A stretch of DNA of 64,000 bases from an uncultured Christensenella sp. (GTDB lineage Bacteria > Bacillota > Clostridia > Christensenellales > Borkfalkiaceae). The position numbers and the translations under genes were made by a program. The notes under the pieces are model-generated. The model was not told where the DNA came from. It saw only the letters and a program-made list of their open reading frames with translations, and made no database searches. Numbering within the stretch: the first letter of the stretch is position 1; the number at the start of each line of letters is the position of its first letter. Shown here piece after piece: positions 7,699 through 14,372 of this stretch. The stretch lies in NCBI GenBank assembly GCA_910579705.1, contig CAJTUI010000003.1:62001-126000 (forward strand), given 5' to 3'.

Positions 7699-9597
7699 AT
7701 GAAAAAATCCGAAACCAATAAAAATAAATACGCGGCTCTGGCTACATACCTGTTCGCGGTCGTCTGTCTGCTGCTCGGTATGTTTTTACCGCTTTTCAAC
7801 GGTAAAGAGATACTCGCTTTACAGCTCCCCGACGCGCTTAACGCGGTCGCGGGAAAACAGATACTTTCGTTCGGTAAACCGTTTGCGCTTGCCGGACTTT
7901 CGGTGATAACCTTCGGCGCGAAGGGCTTTTCGCTCGACTTTTTCGCGCTCACCGTTTTGCTCTACGCGATAGTTACGCTCTTTGCGCTGCTCGCGCTTAT
8001 ACCCGTGGGAATATCCGTAAAACGCGGAACGAAAACTTCCACGGTGTTCGCCTATATCGCTATGGTCGCGGCGGTAATCGTGACTGCGCTTTACTTCATA
8101 CTTGCGCTCGCTTTTACCTCACTCCCCGCAACCGCAACCGCGCCCGACCCCCTCGTCTGCTATAATATGCTTATAGCGCTGGGCGGCCCCCTGCTTGCGC
8201 TTATAGTCCTCGCCTGCATAAACAAGAAAGCCGCGGGCGTTGCGAAAACTTTCCTGTTCATACTCGGCGCGGCGGGCGCGTTCGCCCTCTTCAACGTAGC
8301 GGCAATAATTCCCGCAATCGCCGACTTCGCAACGGGCGCAAAGCTTTCCGCGCTCTTCTACGGCGACAACGCGGTAAGCGGAATCGCCTACACGCACTAC
8401 CTGTTCGCGGGCGGACTTTCCGAGATATTCTCGGTCGCGCCCGACGCCAAGACGAAAGCGGTTATCGCGCTTTCAGTAGCGCTTTCTCTGATAGCGATAA
8501 TAAATCTGTTTATCGATATGATCGGCCTCTCCTCCAACGCGAAACGCACGGGACTTATATTCAATATGTCCAGATACTCGCTCTCCCTTGCGGCGGCCGT
8601 CTGCCTGCTCATAACCCTTGCGGTTGCGAAAGTAACGATCGGCCTTATGCTGATAGTTCTTTCGGCGGCGGTGCTTGTACAGCTCCTCATAAGCGTGGCA
8701 AGGTTCCTTCTGCACGCGAGAAGAGTTAAAAAGAGCAGGGAAGACGCTATCGAGGAAGAGCAGACCGTAAGGTTTGAAAAGCCTGTAAGAAAGCCCCGCA
8801 ACGAGCCCGCGCACGCAAACGCCGCGCGCCCCGCTCCCGCCCGTCCCCCCTATGCGCAGCGGCCCGCCGAATCCAGACAGATGGAAATTACCGACGGACT
8901 TCCCGCAAGGGTTGAAACCGCGGCGGCGGTTGAAGAGCCGCCCGCGCCCCGCGACGACGGCGCCGTCCAGATTAATATTGCGGAAGTTCAGCCCGCGACA
9001 GAGCCCGAAGTAATTGTTGCGGCAGAGCCCGAAATAGTTCAAATCAAACCCGTTACAATCGAGCCTGCGCAACCCGTAATCCAACCCGAAACAGTCGAGG
9101 TCAGGGAAGAAATTGCAGAGCCTCGTCCCGAGGTTGCGGAAGAGCCCGCGCCCGTAATCACGGCCGCGGAACCCGAGGTTAAAGAAACTCCCGCTCCCGT
9201 ACAGACGACTTACGAGCCCGCGCAGACACCCGCGCCCGCACAGACGGCTTACGAGCCTGCACAAGCGGCCGCGCCCGTACAGGCGACTAACGAACCCGCA
9301 CAGACACCTGCCCCCGCTCCCGTAAGCGAGCCGCCCGTGGAAGTTTACAGGGTAAATAAAGTTTACGGCGGGCCCGTGGACGACTTTATAAGAAAGCTTT
9401 CCAACGACGAGCAGATTGAATTTGCAATGACCTTCATTGAAAAAAGCAAGGGCGATTTAAGCAATCTTCCCGAATACGTTGTAGGCGGAGAAAACAAGAA
9501 ATTCTTCAACGCGGTGTTTATCTACCTCGGCAGATTGCGCGGAATGATTTCCGACGGACTTTTAAACAAAATGTTCAGAGAACTGAATATGCTTTAA
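7699..9597 (+). CDS. Polytopic membrane protein with proline-rich linker and small C-terminal domain
   Basis: A 632-residue protein of unknown function. The ATG at 7699 follows AGGAG. The N-terminal half (to about residue 340) contains eight or nine hydrophobic segments. A charged stretch follows, then about 170 residues rich in Pro, Ala and Glu, including a degenerate TYEPAQTPAPAQ repeat. The last 75 residues form a compact domain beginning VYRVNKVYGGPVDDFI and rich in helix. The layout (membrane part, flexible spacer, folded tail) suggests that the tail reaches a distant partner, but I do not recognise the domain. It is a single-gene unit with its own promoter and terminator. Proline codons are of normal host usage, so transfer is not indicated. 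Confidence 0.75.
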   Translation: MKKSETNKNKYAALATYLFAVVCLLLGMFLPLFNGKEILALQLPDALNAVAGKQILSFGKPFALAGLSVITFGAKGFSLDFFALTVLLYAIVTLFALLALIPVGISVKRGTKTSTVFAYIAMVAAVIVTALYFILALAFTSLPATATAPDPLVCYNMLIALGGPLLALIVLACINKKAAGVAKTFLFILGAAGAFALFNVAAIIPAIADFATGAKLSALFYGDNAVSGIAYTHYLFAGGLSEIFSVAPDAKTKAVIALSVALSLIAIINLFIDMIGLSSNAKRTGLIFNMSRYSLSLAAAVCLLITLAVAKVTIGLMLIVLSAAVLVQLLISVARFLLHARRVKKSREDAIEEEQTVRFEKPVRKPRNEPAHANAARPAPARPPYAQRPAESRQMEITDGLPARVETAAAVEEPPAPRDDGAVQINIAEVQPATEPEVIVAAEPEIVQIKPVTIEPAQPVIQPETVEVREEIAEPRPEVAEEPAPVITAAEPEVKETPAPVQTTYEPAQTPAPAQTAYEPAQAAAPVQATNEPAQTPAPAPVSEPPVEVYRVNKVYGGPVDDFIRKLSNDEQIEFAMTFIEKSKGDLSNLPEYVVGGENKKFFNAVFIYLGRLRGMISDGLLNKMFRELNML

Positions 9598-9600
9598 TAG

Positions 9601-9632
9601 AAAGCGCCGCTCGTTATGAGCGGCGCTTTTTC
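9601..9632 (+). terminator. Terminator of the proline-rich membrane protein
   Basis: Perfect 12-bp stem AAAGCGCCGCTC / GAGCGGCGCTTT with a 5-nt loop and a T-run, 3 nt after the stop codon. Confidence 0.9.
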
Positions 9633-9691
9633 CAAACGAAAAGCCGCTCCGTACCTGTATCTGTTATAGGGATTTCCTTGCGGACAAAGAA

Positions 9692-9730
9692 ATATCGCAC
9701 CATCTTCGCTTGCGAAGTATAGTGCGATAT
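9692..9730. repeat. Nested 39-bp palindrome
   Basis: Outer arms ATATCGCAC and GTGCGATAT enclose inner arms CTTCGC and GCGAAG with a 2-nt loop. It has no T-run, so it is not a typical terminator. Its shape resembles small dispersed palindromic elements; copies elsewhere in the genome cannot be checked here. Confidence 0.5.
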
Positions 9731-9763
9731 ACTTTATAAAAGATTATAAAGATAAATTGAAAT

Positions 9764-10177
9764 TTATAACTCTATCTTTTCTATCTTAAAATCGCAATAA
9801 TACTCCGCTGTTATACCCTTAAATTTCAATACGCAATAATCGGGGTCGGTTACGCCTTGTTTGTAAAACAGCTTGTCGCCGAAACGCCAAATTGCGTCTT
9901 TGGTTGCTTGATCGGTACAAACCTGCATTTCGCCCGTAATCGATACGCCCTGATACTTGAATTTTCCGCGTTTGTAAAAATAGACGCACGCTTTATTGTT
10001 TGCTAAATATTGTTTGATTTTATTAGACGAAGTATTTGTACTGAAATAGATTTCGTTACCGTCTATTTTGCGAGGGGCAAGCATTGCCCTTATTACGGGA
10101 AAACCTTGCTCGTTGACAGAGGCAATAAAAGCCGTTTTTTGTTCCGATATAAATTGCAAAATTTGTGTTTTATCCAT
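9764..10177 (-). CDS. Pyridoxamine 5'-phosphate oxidase-like flavin-fold protein
   Basis: A 137-residue protein with the split-barrel pattern of the PNPOx-like/general stress protein 26 group: FIASVNEQGFPVIRAM near residues 17-32, YFSTNTSSNKIKQ near 54-66 and VYFYKRG near 74-80, ending in YYCDFKIEKIEL. These proteins bind FMN or similar cofactors, but the substrate is usually unknown. The start at 10177 has GGAGA 8 nt upstream; a longer frame to 10234 lacks one. The gene is clearly more AT-rich than its neighbours and uses AAA, AAT and TTT codons freely, which suggests recent acquisition. It is transcribed alone. Confidence 0.8.
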   Translation of the reverse strand: MDKTQILQFISEQKTAFIASVNEQGFPVIRAMLAPRKIDGNEIYFSTNTSSNKIKQYLANNKACVYFYKRGKFKYQGVSITGEMQVCTDQATKDAIWRFGDKLFYKQGVTDPDYCVLKFKGITAEYYCDFKIEKIEL

Positions 10178-10216
10178 TGTTTTTTTCTCCGTTAAATTAC
10201 TGTTTATCGTACAATC

Positions 10217-10245
10217 ATTATAACAAAACCGCACTAAAAAAGCAA
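10217..10245 (-). promoter_or_regulatory. Promoter of the PNPOx-like gene
   Basis: TTGCTT (10240-10245), 17 bp, TATAAT (10217-10222) on the minus strand. The -35 lies inside the stem of the upstream terminator. Confidence 0.65.
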
Positions 10246-10271
10246 GGATTAATTATCGTCCTTGCTTTTAT
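10237..10271 (-). terminator. Terminator of the sigB-type operon
   Basis: Arms AAAAGCAAGGA and TCCTTGCTTTT with a 9- to 10-nt loop and a T-run on the minus strand, about 35 nt after the stop at 10305. Confidence 0.8.
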
Positions 10272-10304
10272 CCCTATAAAATACACTTTACGGGTCGGTT
10301 TTTA

Positions 10305-10673
10305 TTAACCGCGTCTTTTTATGCAGACCCTTATCTCTCCGTCCTCTCCGCGCTCGATTTCGCCCGTACAGAGGCTTTTTACGATATACAGCCCCCTGCC
10401 GCTCTCCGCAAACACGTCCGGCACGGCGGGCGTTATTTCAAGCCCTTTCATACTCTCCGACGAAACGGTGATTATAATTCTGTCGCCCGAAAGCGTGCCC
10501 GTGAACTCGGCCGCGTCCCCGCCGTGACGGATTACGTTGGTAATCAGCTCGCACGAAACGAGCTTGCCCGCGAAAATATCGTCGTCGGCAACGCCCGAAA
10601 CCCGCAGAAACTCCGCAAACGCTTTCAGCTCTGACTTCATATTTTTTAAGTTGTCAACCTTAAAAGTTATCAT
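10305..10673 (-). CDS. RsbW/SpoIIAB-type anti-sigma factor kinase (intact)
   Basis: A 122-residue GHKL-type serine kinase of the RsbW/SpoIIAB/RsbT group. The N-box is complete (Glu42, Asn46, His50 in CELITNVIRH) and a glycine-rich G2 box is present (SGRGLYIVKS, about 91-100); the G1 region is weaker. Such kinases hold their sigma factor inactive and phosphorylate an antagonist. Here it is the last gene of a four-gene operon, immediately after the sigma factor with an ATGA overlap. In the Bacillus sigB operon the kinase RsbW precedes sigB, so this order is reversed. Its partner could be the sigma factor or, RsbT-like, an upstream STAS protein. Confidence 0.85.
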   Translation of the reverse strand: MITFKVDNLKNMKSELKAFAEFLRVSGVADDDIFAGKLVSCELITNVIRHGGDAAEFTGTLSGDRIIITVSSESMKGLEITPAVPDVFAESGRGLYIVKSLCTGEIERGEDGEIRVCIKRRG

Positions 10674-11398
10674 TTAAGCAACGATTCCCTCAATTTTTCA
10701 ACTATCTTTCTTTCCGCGCGGGATACAAACATCTGGCTTACGCCCAAAATCCTGCCCGTTTCCGCCTGCGATTTACCCTGAATGAACCTGAGCGCAACCA
10801 CCTTCTGTTCTGTGGGGTCGAGCTTGCGTATCTCCGTCCTCAGCGACTCCGAGTCCTCGAATATTTCAAAACTGTCCTTAGTGTCGGGAATCACGTCGTA
10901 CAGATGCCCGTCGCCGTCCTCCCCGCCGACCTTCGCGTCGAGGCTGACGGGCGCGCGGTATTCCAGCGCCTCCATCACAAGCTCCTCGGAAACCCCAAGC
11001 TTTTCGGCAAGCTGCCTGACCGTGGGTTTGGCGCCGTACTGTTTGAAATACTCGTTGGATTCCGCGCGTATTTTCGTGGCCAGCGCATATATTCTGCGCG
11101 GCGGCCGAACGGCGCGGGAATAGTCGCGGAAATAGTTCTTTATCATACCCGTAACGGTTGGGGTTATGTACGTTGTAAATTGCGTGCCCACGTCGGGGTC
11201 GAACTTCTCCACGCCTATGATAAGCGCCTCGGACGCGACCTGCAACAAATCGTCGTACGGAACGCCCCTGCCCGCAAACTTTTTGGAAAGTATTTCGGCG
11301 ACGTAGAAATAGCTTTCGACAAGCCTGTTTCTAAGCTCCACGTCGCCCGTTTTGCGGTATTCGCGGAAAAGTTTATCCGCTTCTTTCGCGTCAATCAT
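10670..11398 (-). CDS. SigB/SigF-family RNA polymerase sigma factor
   Basis: A 242-residue group 3 sigma factor. Region 2 reads DDLLQVASEALIIGVEKFD...QFTTYITPTVTGMIKNYFRD, region 3 starts with the SigB-like VRPPRRIYAL (SigB of Bacillus has VHVPRRI), and region 4 ends with a clear HTH (SQAETGRILGVSQMFVSRAERKI, split here as seen near residues 209-231). The PPRR segment favours the general stress factor SigB over the sporulation factor SigF. It is flanked by two anti-sigma-type kinase genes and preceded by an STAS antagonist, all with 4-bp overlaps, so activity is presumably set by partner switching. Confidence 0.88.
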   Translation of the reverse strand: MIDAKEADKLFREYRKTGDVELRNRLVESYFYVAEILSKKFAGRGVPYDDLLQVASEALIIGVEKFDPDVGTQFTTYITPTVTGMIKNYFRDYSRAVRPPRRIYALATKIRAESNEYFKQYGAKPTVRQLAEKLGVSEELVMEALEYRAPVSLDAKVGGEDGDGHLYDVIPDTKDSFEIFEDSESLRTEIRKLDPTEQKVVALRFIQGKSQAETGRILGVSQMFVSRAERKIVEKLRESLLK

Positions 11399-11742
11399 AT
11401 TTTAAGCGTTACCCTGTCGATTATTCCTTTGTTTTTGCTGATGCCGCACTTTGACACAAGCGCGCCGATAAGCGCGAGCGAAAGCTCGTAATCGCCCTCC
11501 GCGGCCGCGCCGCCTTTGCCTTCGAGGCTGACGCTTACGCCGTCCTCGGTGTCGAATTCCGCCCTTACGCTCTCAAACCCGCCGTTTTTGAGAATAAGCG
11601 CGCTCTCGGTCACGCAGACCTTGAAATCTTCGAGCACGTCCACGTCGGTGTCAGCGGCGGAGCAGACCGCGCCCGCGACGAGGCGCAGGGCCGTCATATA
11701 TTCCACGTCCTTCAAATCGAACTCAACGCAAAACCTTTTCAT
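11395..11742 (-). CDS. Degenerate RsbW-like protein (probable pseudokinase)
   Basis: A 115-residue protein in the place where rsbW normally sits (between antagonist and sigma genes). Length, strand order and the start (RFCVEFDLKDVEYMTALRL) fit the RsbW fold. The N-box helix has kept Glu46, but the nucleotide-contacting Asn is replaced (CVTESALILKNGG), and no GxGL G2 box is recognisable. It probably cannot use ATP. It may bind the antagonist or sigma factor as a scaffold, or form a heterodimer with the intact kinase at 10305-10673. Family assignment is by context and weak similarity. Confidence 0.65.
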   Translation of the reverse strand: MKRFCVEFDLKDVEYMTALRLVAGAVCSAADTDVDVLEDFKVCVTESALILKNGGFESVRAEFDTEDGVSVSLEGKGGAAAEGDYELSLALIGALVSKCGISKNKGIIDRVTLKI

Positions 11743-12047
11743 CTTCCTATCTCCATAATAGTGTCAAGCGAGCAGATTTCAAAAAGTTTTCTTATTCTCG
11801 GCCTGACGTTCACAAGCGACATTTTAAAGCCCTCGGCTTTAAGTTCCTTGAATATTTTGACGAACGTGCCGAGCATAGTGCTGTCGATAAAAGTCAGCGC
11901 CTCGCAGTCGAACTCCACGTCCTTTTTGTCGTGAACGTACGCCGCCTTTACCTCTGCGTAAAAATCTTCGCTGGTAGCGGAATCTATCTCGCCCGAAAGC
12001 GAAAAGCAAAGTTTTCCGTCCGCGGAATTAAGCTTAACCTGTTGCAT
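11739..12047 (-). CDS. STAS-domain anti-sigma factor antagonist (RsbV/SpoIIAA type)
   Basis: A 102-residue STAS protein, first gene of the sigma operon. The pattern LSGEIDSATSEDF (17-29), VEFDCEALTFIDSTMLG (44-60) and LVNVRPRIRKLFEICSL is that of RsbV and SpoIIAA. Ser56 in FIDST is the expected phosphorylation site: the dephosphorylated form sequesters the kinase and frees the sigma factor. AAAGGAG lies 7 nt before the ATG. No phosphatase gene (RsbP, RsbU or SpoIIE type) occurs in the window, so the activating signal must come from elsewhere. Confidence 0.88.
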   Translation of the reverse strand: MQQVKLNSADGKLCFSLSGEIDSATSEDFYAEVKAAYVHDKKDVEFDCEALTFIDSTMLGTFVKIFKELKAEGFKMSLVNVRPRIRKLFEICSLDTIMEIGR

Positions 12048-12089
12048 ACTACTCCTTTAAGTGAAAAATGCGATAATATTTATAATTAT

Positions 12090-12124
12090 TATAAACCGTT
12101 TTAAAGCGCGTAAAACGGTTTATA
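12090..12124. promoter_or_regulatory. 35-bp inverted repeat between the sigma operon and citrate synthase
   Basis: Perfect 13-bp arms TATAAACCGTTTT and AAAACGGTTTATA around a 9-nt centre, in the divergent promoter region. It could be an operator acting on both sides or a hairpin in the sigma operon leader. No regulator is assigned. Confidence 0.5.
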
Positions 12125-12134
12125 TGTATTCAAA

Positions 12135-12164
12135 TTGACAACCGCGCCCGCGGTATGGTAAAAT
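12135..12164 (+). promoter_or_regulatory. Promoter of citrate synthase
   Basis: TTGACA (12135-12140), 18 bp, TAAAAT (12159-12164). The ribosome binding site CGGAGG (12175-12180) precedes the ATG at 12186 by 5 nt. Confidence 0.75.
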
Positions 12165-12185
12165 AAAACAAATACGGAGGTGTAA

Positions 12186-13559
12186 ATGGATTACAACGAG
12201 GCCGACATTATAGTAAAATACTCGCACGCTATTTCCGAGCTTGCGAAAATAACCGCCGCAAACAATAACATAGCGCCCGAAATGTACGAAAAGTACGAGG
12301 TTATGCGCGGTTTGCGCGACAAGACGGGAAAGGGCGTTCTGTGCGGCCTTACGGAAATTTCCGAAGTTACAAGCTGGGAAACAAAAGACGGCGCGCGCGT
12401 ACCAATCGCGGGCACCCTGCATTACCGCGGCTACGACGTAAAAGAGCTTGTGAAAAACTGCATCTCCGAAAACCGTTTCGGGTTCGAAGAGACCGTTTAT
12501 CTGCTTTTATTCGGTAAACTGCCGAATAAAAACGAGCTGAGAGCGTTCTGCGAAATGCTTTCCGAGTTCAGGGCTCTGCCCAAATACTTCGTGCGCGACA
12601 TAGTTATGAAATCGCCCGCGAAAGATATGATGAATATGCTTGCGCGCTGCGTGCTCAATCTTTACAGCTACGACCCCGACCCCGACAACGTTTCGGTTAC
12701 CAACGTTTTGCGGCAGAGCCTGCAACTGATAGCCCAGCTCCCGCTTATTTCGGCGTACTCGTACAGGGCGTACCGCTACTATAACACGGACGACGGCTCG
12801 CTTGTGATACATAAACCCGTCGCGGAATACTCGACCGCGCAAAACATACTGCACATTTTAAGAAAGGACACCCGCTTTTCCGATTTGGAGGCCAAGGTTT
12901 TAGACGTATGTCTTACCCTACACGCCGACCACGGCGGCGGCAACGCCTCCACTTTCACAACCCACCTCGCCACCTCCACGGGAACGGACACATATTCCAC
13001 TACGGCCGCGTCGCTAGGGTCGCTGAAAGGCCCCAAGCACGGCGGCGCAAACATTATGGTTATGAAGATGTTCCAGAACATAAAGGAGAACGTGAAAAAG
13101 CGCACAAAGGACAATGTATACGATTACGTGCGCAAAATACTCGACAAGAAAGCGTTCGACAGAACGGGGCTTGTCTACGGCATAGGCCACGCGGTTTATA
13201 CCGTTTCCGACCCGCGCGCGGAAGTGCTTAAATTTTACGCGGGGAAACTGGCCGAAGAAAAGGGTTGCGAAGAAGATTTCGAGCTTTACGAAAACGTTGC
13301 GAAAGCCGCGAGCGAACTTATCGGCAAGCAGAAACACATAAATAAACCCGTAAACCCCAACGTTGACTTTTATTCGGGACTGGTCTACTCTATGCTCAAT
13401 CTCCCCGAGGCGCTGTATACGCCGCTTTTCGCTATCGCCAGAATTGCGGGTTGGAGCGCGCACCGTATGGAAGAGCTTGTCTGCGGCGGTAAAATAATAC
13501 GCCCCGCCTACGAATGCGTGCAGGCAAGGCGCGAATACGTCCCCTTAAACAAGCGGTAA
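12186..13559 (+). CDS. gltA: Citrate synthase
   Basis: A 457-residue type I citrate synthase, condensing acetyl-CoA and oxaloacetate to citrate. The family motifs are in order: LHADHGGGNAS with the first catalytic His near residue 245, GPKHGGAN near 282, GIGHAVYTVSDPRAEVL near 335-350, the NVDFYSG segment with the catalytic Asp near 395, and GWSAHRMEE near 420. It is longer than Gram-positive CitZ (about 370), with about 60 extra residues at the N-terminus, as in other clostridial forms. No other TCA genes are in the window, so the role is probably oxidative supply of 2-oxoglutarate for glutamate. Its last 15 bases overlap the convergent rluA-type gene. Confidence 0.92.
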   Translation: MDYNEADIIVKYSHAISELAKITAANNNIAPEMYEKYEVMRGLRDKTGKGVLCGLTEISEVTSWETKDGARVPIAGTLHYRGYDVKELVKNCISENRFGFEETVYLLLFGKLPNKNELRAFCEMLSEFRALPKYFVRDIVMKSPAKDMMNMLARCVLNLYSYDPDPDNVSVTNVLRQSLQLIAQLPLISAYSYRAYRYYNTDDGSLVIHKPVAEYSTAQNILHILRKDTRFSDLEAKVLDVCLTLHADHGGGNASTFTTHLATSTGTDTYSTTAASLGSLKGPKHGGANIMVMKMFQNIKENVKKRTKDNVYDYVRKILDKKAFDRTGLVYGIGHAVYTVSDPRAEVLKFYAGKLAEEKGCEEDFELYENVAKAASELIGKQKHINKPVNPNVDFYSGLVYSMLNLPEALYTPLFAIARIAGWSAHRMEELVCGGKIIRPAYECVQARREYVPLNKR

Positions 13560-14372
13560 TTCGAGGCCGAATCCGCTTTCGAACGCGGCGCCGTCGAGGT
13601 AGCTCAGAACTCCGCCCGCGCCGAACGTTATACGCTTAGCAACAAGACGCTGCCGTTTGGCGGCGTATTTTGCGTTAAGAGCCCTGTCGCCGTACTTTTC
13701 GTCTCCTAACACGGGGCACCCGATAAAGGCCGTGTGGGCGCGTATCTGGTGCGTTTTACCGGTATGCAGAGTTATTGTAACAAGCGCCAGATCGCCGTGC
13801 TCGCGCTCGACAAAGTATTCGGTAACAATCTTCGCCGCGCCGTCGCGTGGCGAGGAAAACACCCTTACTTCGCTACCGTCCGCATTTTTCAAGAGATACG
13901 CGGTCAAAGTTCCGCTTTTCTGCGCGAACGCGTTTTTGCAGAGCGCGTGATATACTTTATTCATTCGCCGCTCCTTAAACGCCGAAAGCAGCGCCTTTTC
14001 GGCAGCAGGGGTCTTTGCAAACACGATAACTCCCTGCGTGTTTCTGTCCAGCCTGTGCACGGCGTAGTATTCGCCCTTGCCGCGAAGTTCGGACAACAGC
14101 CCCTCGCTGGACACGCCCGAGTGCTTGTCCGCGACAAGTACGTTTTCGTCCTCGTAGACGACCGAGTGCGAGGGCTTTTGCTCCTGTTTTGAAGTAGTGT
14201 AATATATAACCTCGTCGCCGCGCTTTACCGCGGTGTTTTTGTTTACGCGCGCGCCGTTGATTTTGACGTCTTTCGCGCGCAGAAGGGCCGCAAGACAGAA
14301 CGAGCCCTGCGGATAGACCGCGTCAGTGAAGTCGGATAAATTGCTATCTTCGGTAACTTTGAAAATTTTCAT
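13545..14372 (-). CDS. RluA-family RNA pseudouridine synthase
   Basis: A 275-residue protein that isomerises uridine in rRNA or tRNA. The N-terminal third has an S4-like RNA-binding segment (GSFCLAALLRAKDVKINGARV). The catalytic block HRLDRNTQGVIVFAK carries the invariant Asp, and HTGKTHQIRAH is the second family motif. The start at 14372 (MKIFKVTED) overlaps the feoB stop by 4 bp; a frame extending to 14765 is only open antisense sequence inside feoB. Which RluA paralogue it is (23S or tRNA target) cannot be told. The 3' end overlaps citrate synthase tail to tail, with no terminator in between. Confidence 0.9.
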   Translation of the reverse strand: MKIFKVTEDSNLSDFTDAVYPQGSFCLAALLRAKDVKINGARVNKNTAVKRGDEVIYYTTSKQEQKPSHSVVYEDENVLVADKHSGVSSEGLLSELRGKGEYYAVHRLDRNTQGVIVFAKTPAAEKALLSAFKERRMNKVYHALCKNAFAQKSGTLTAYLLKNADGSEVRVFSSPRDGAAKIVTEYFVEREHGDLALVTITLHTGKTHQIRAHTAFIGCPVLGDEKYGDRALNAKYAAKRQRLVAKRITFGAGGVLSYLDGAAFESGFGLELPLV

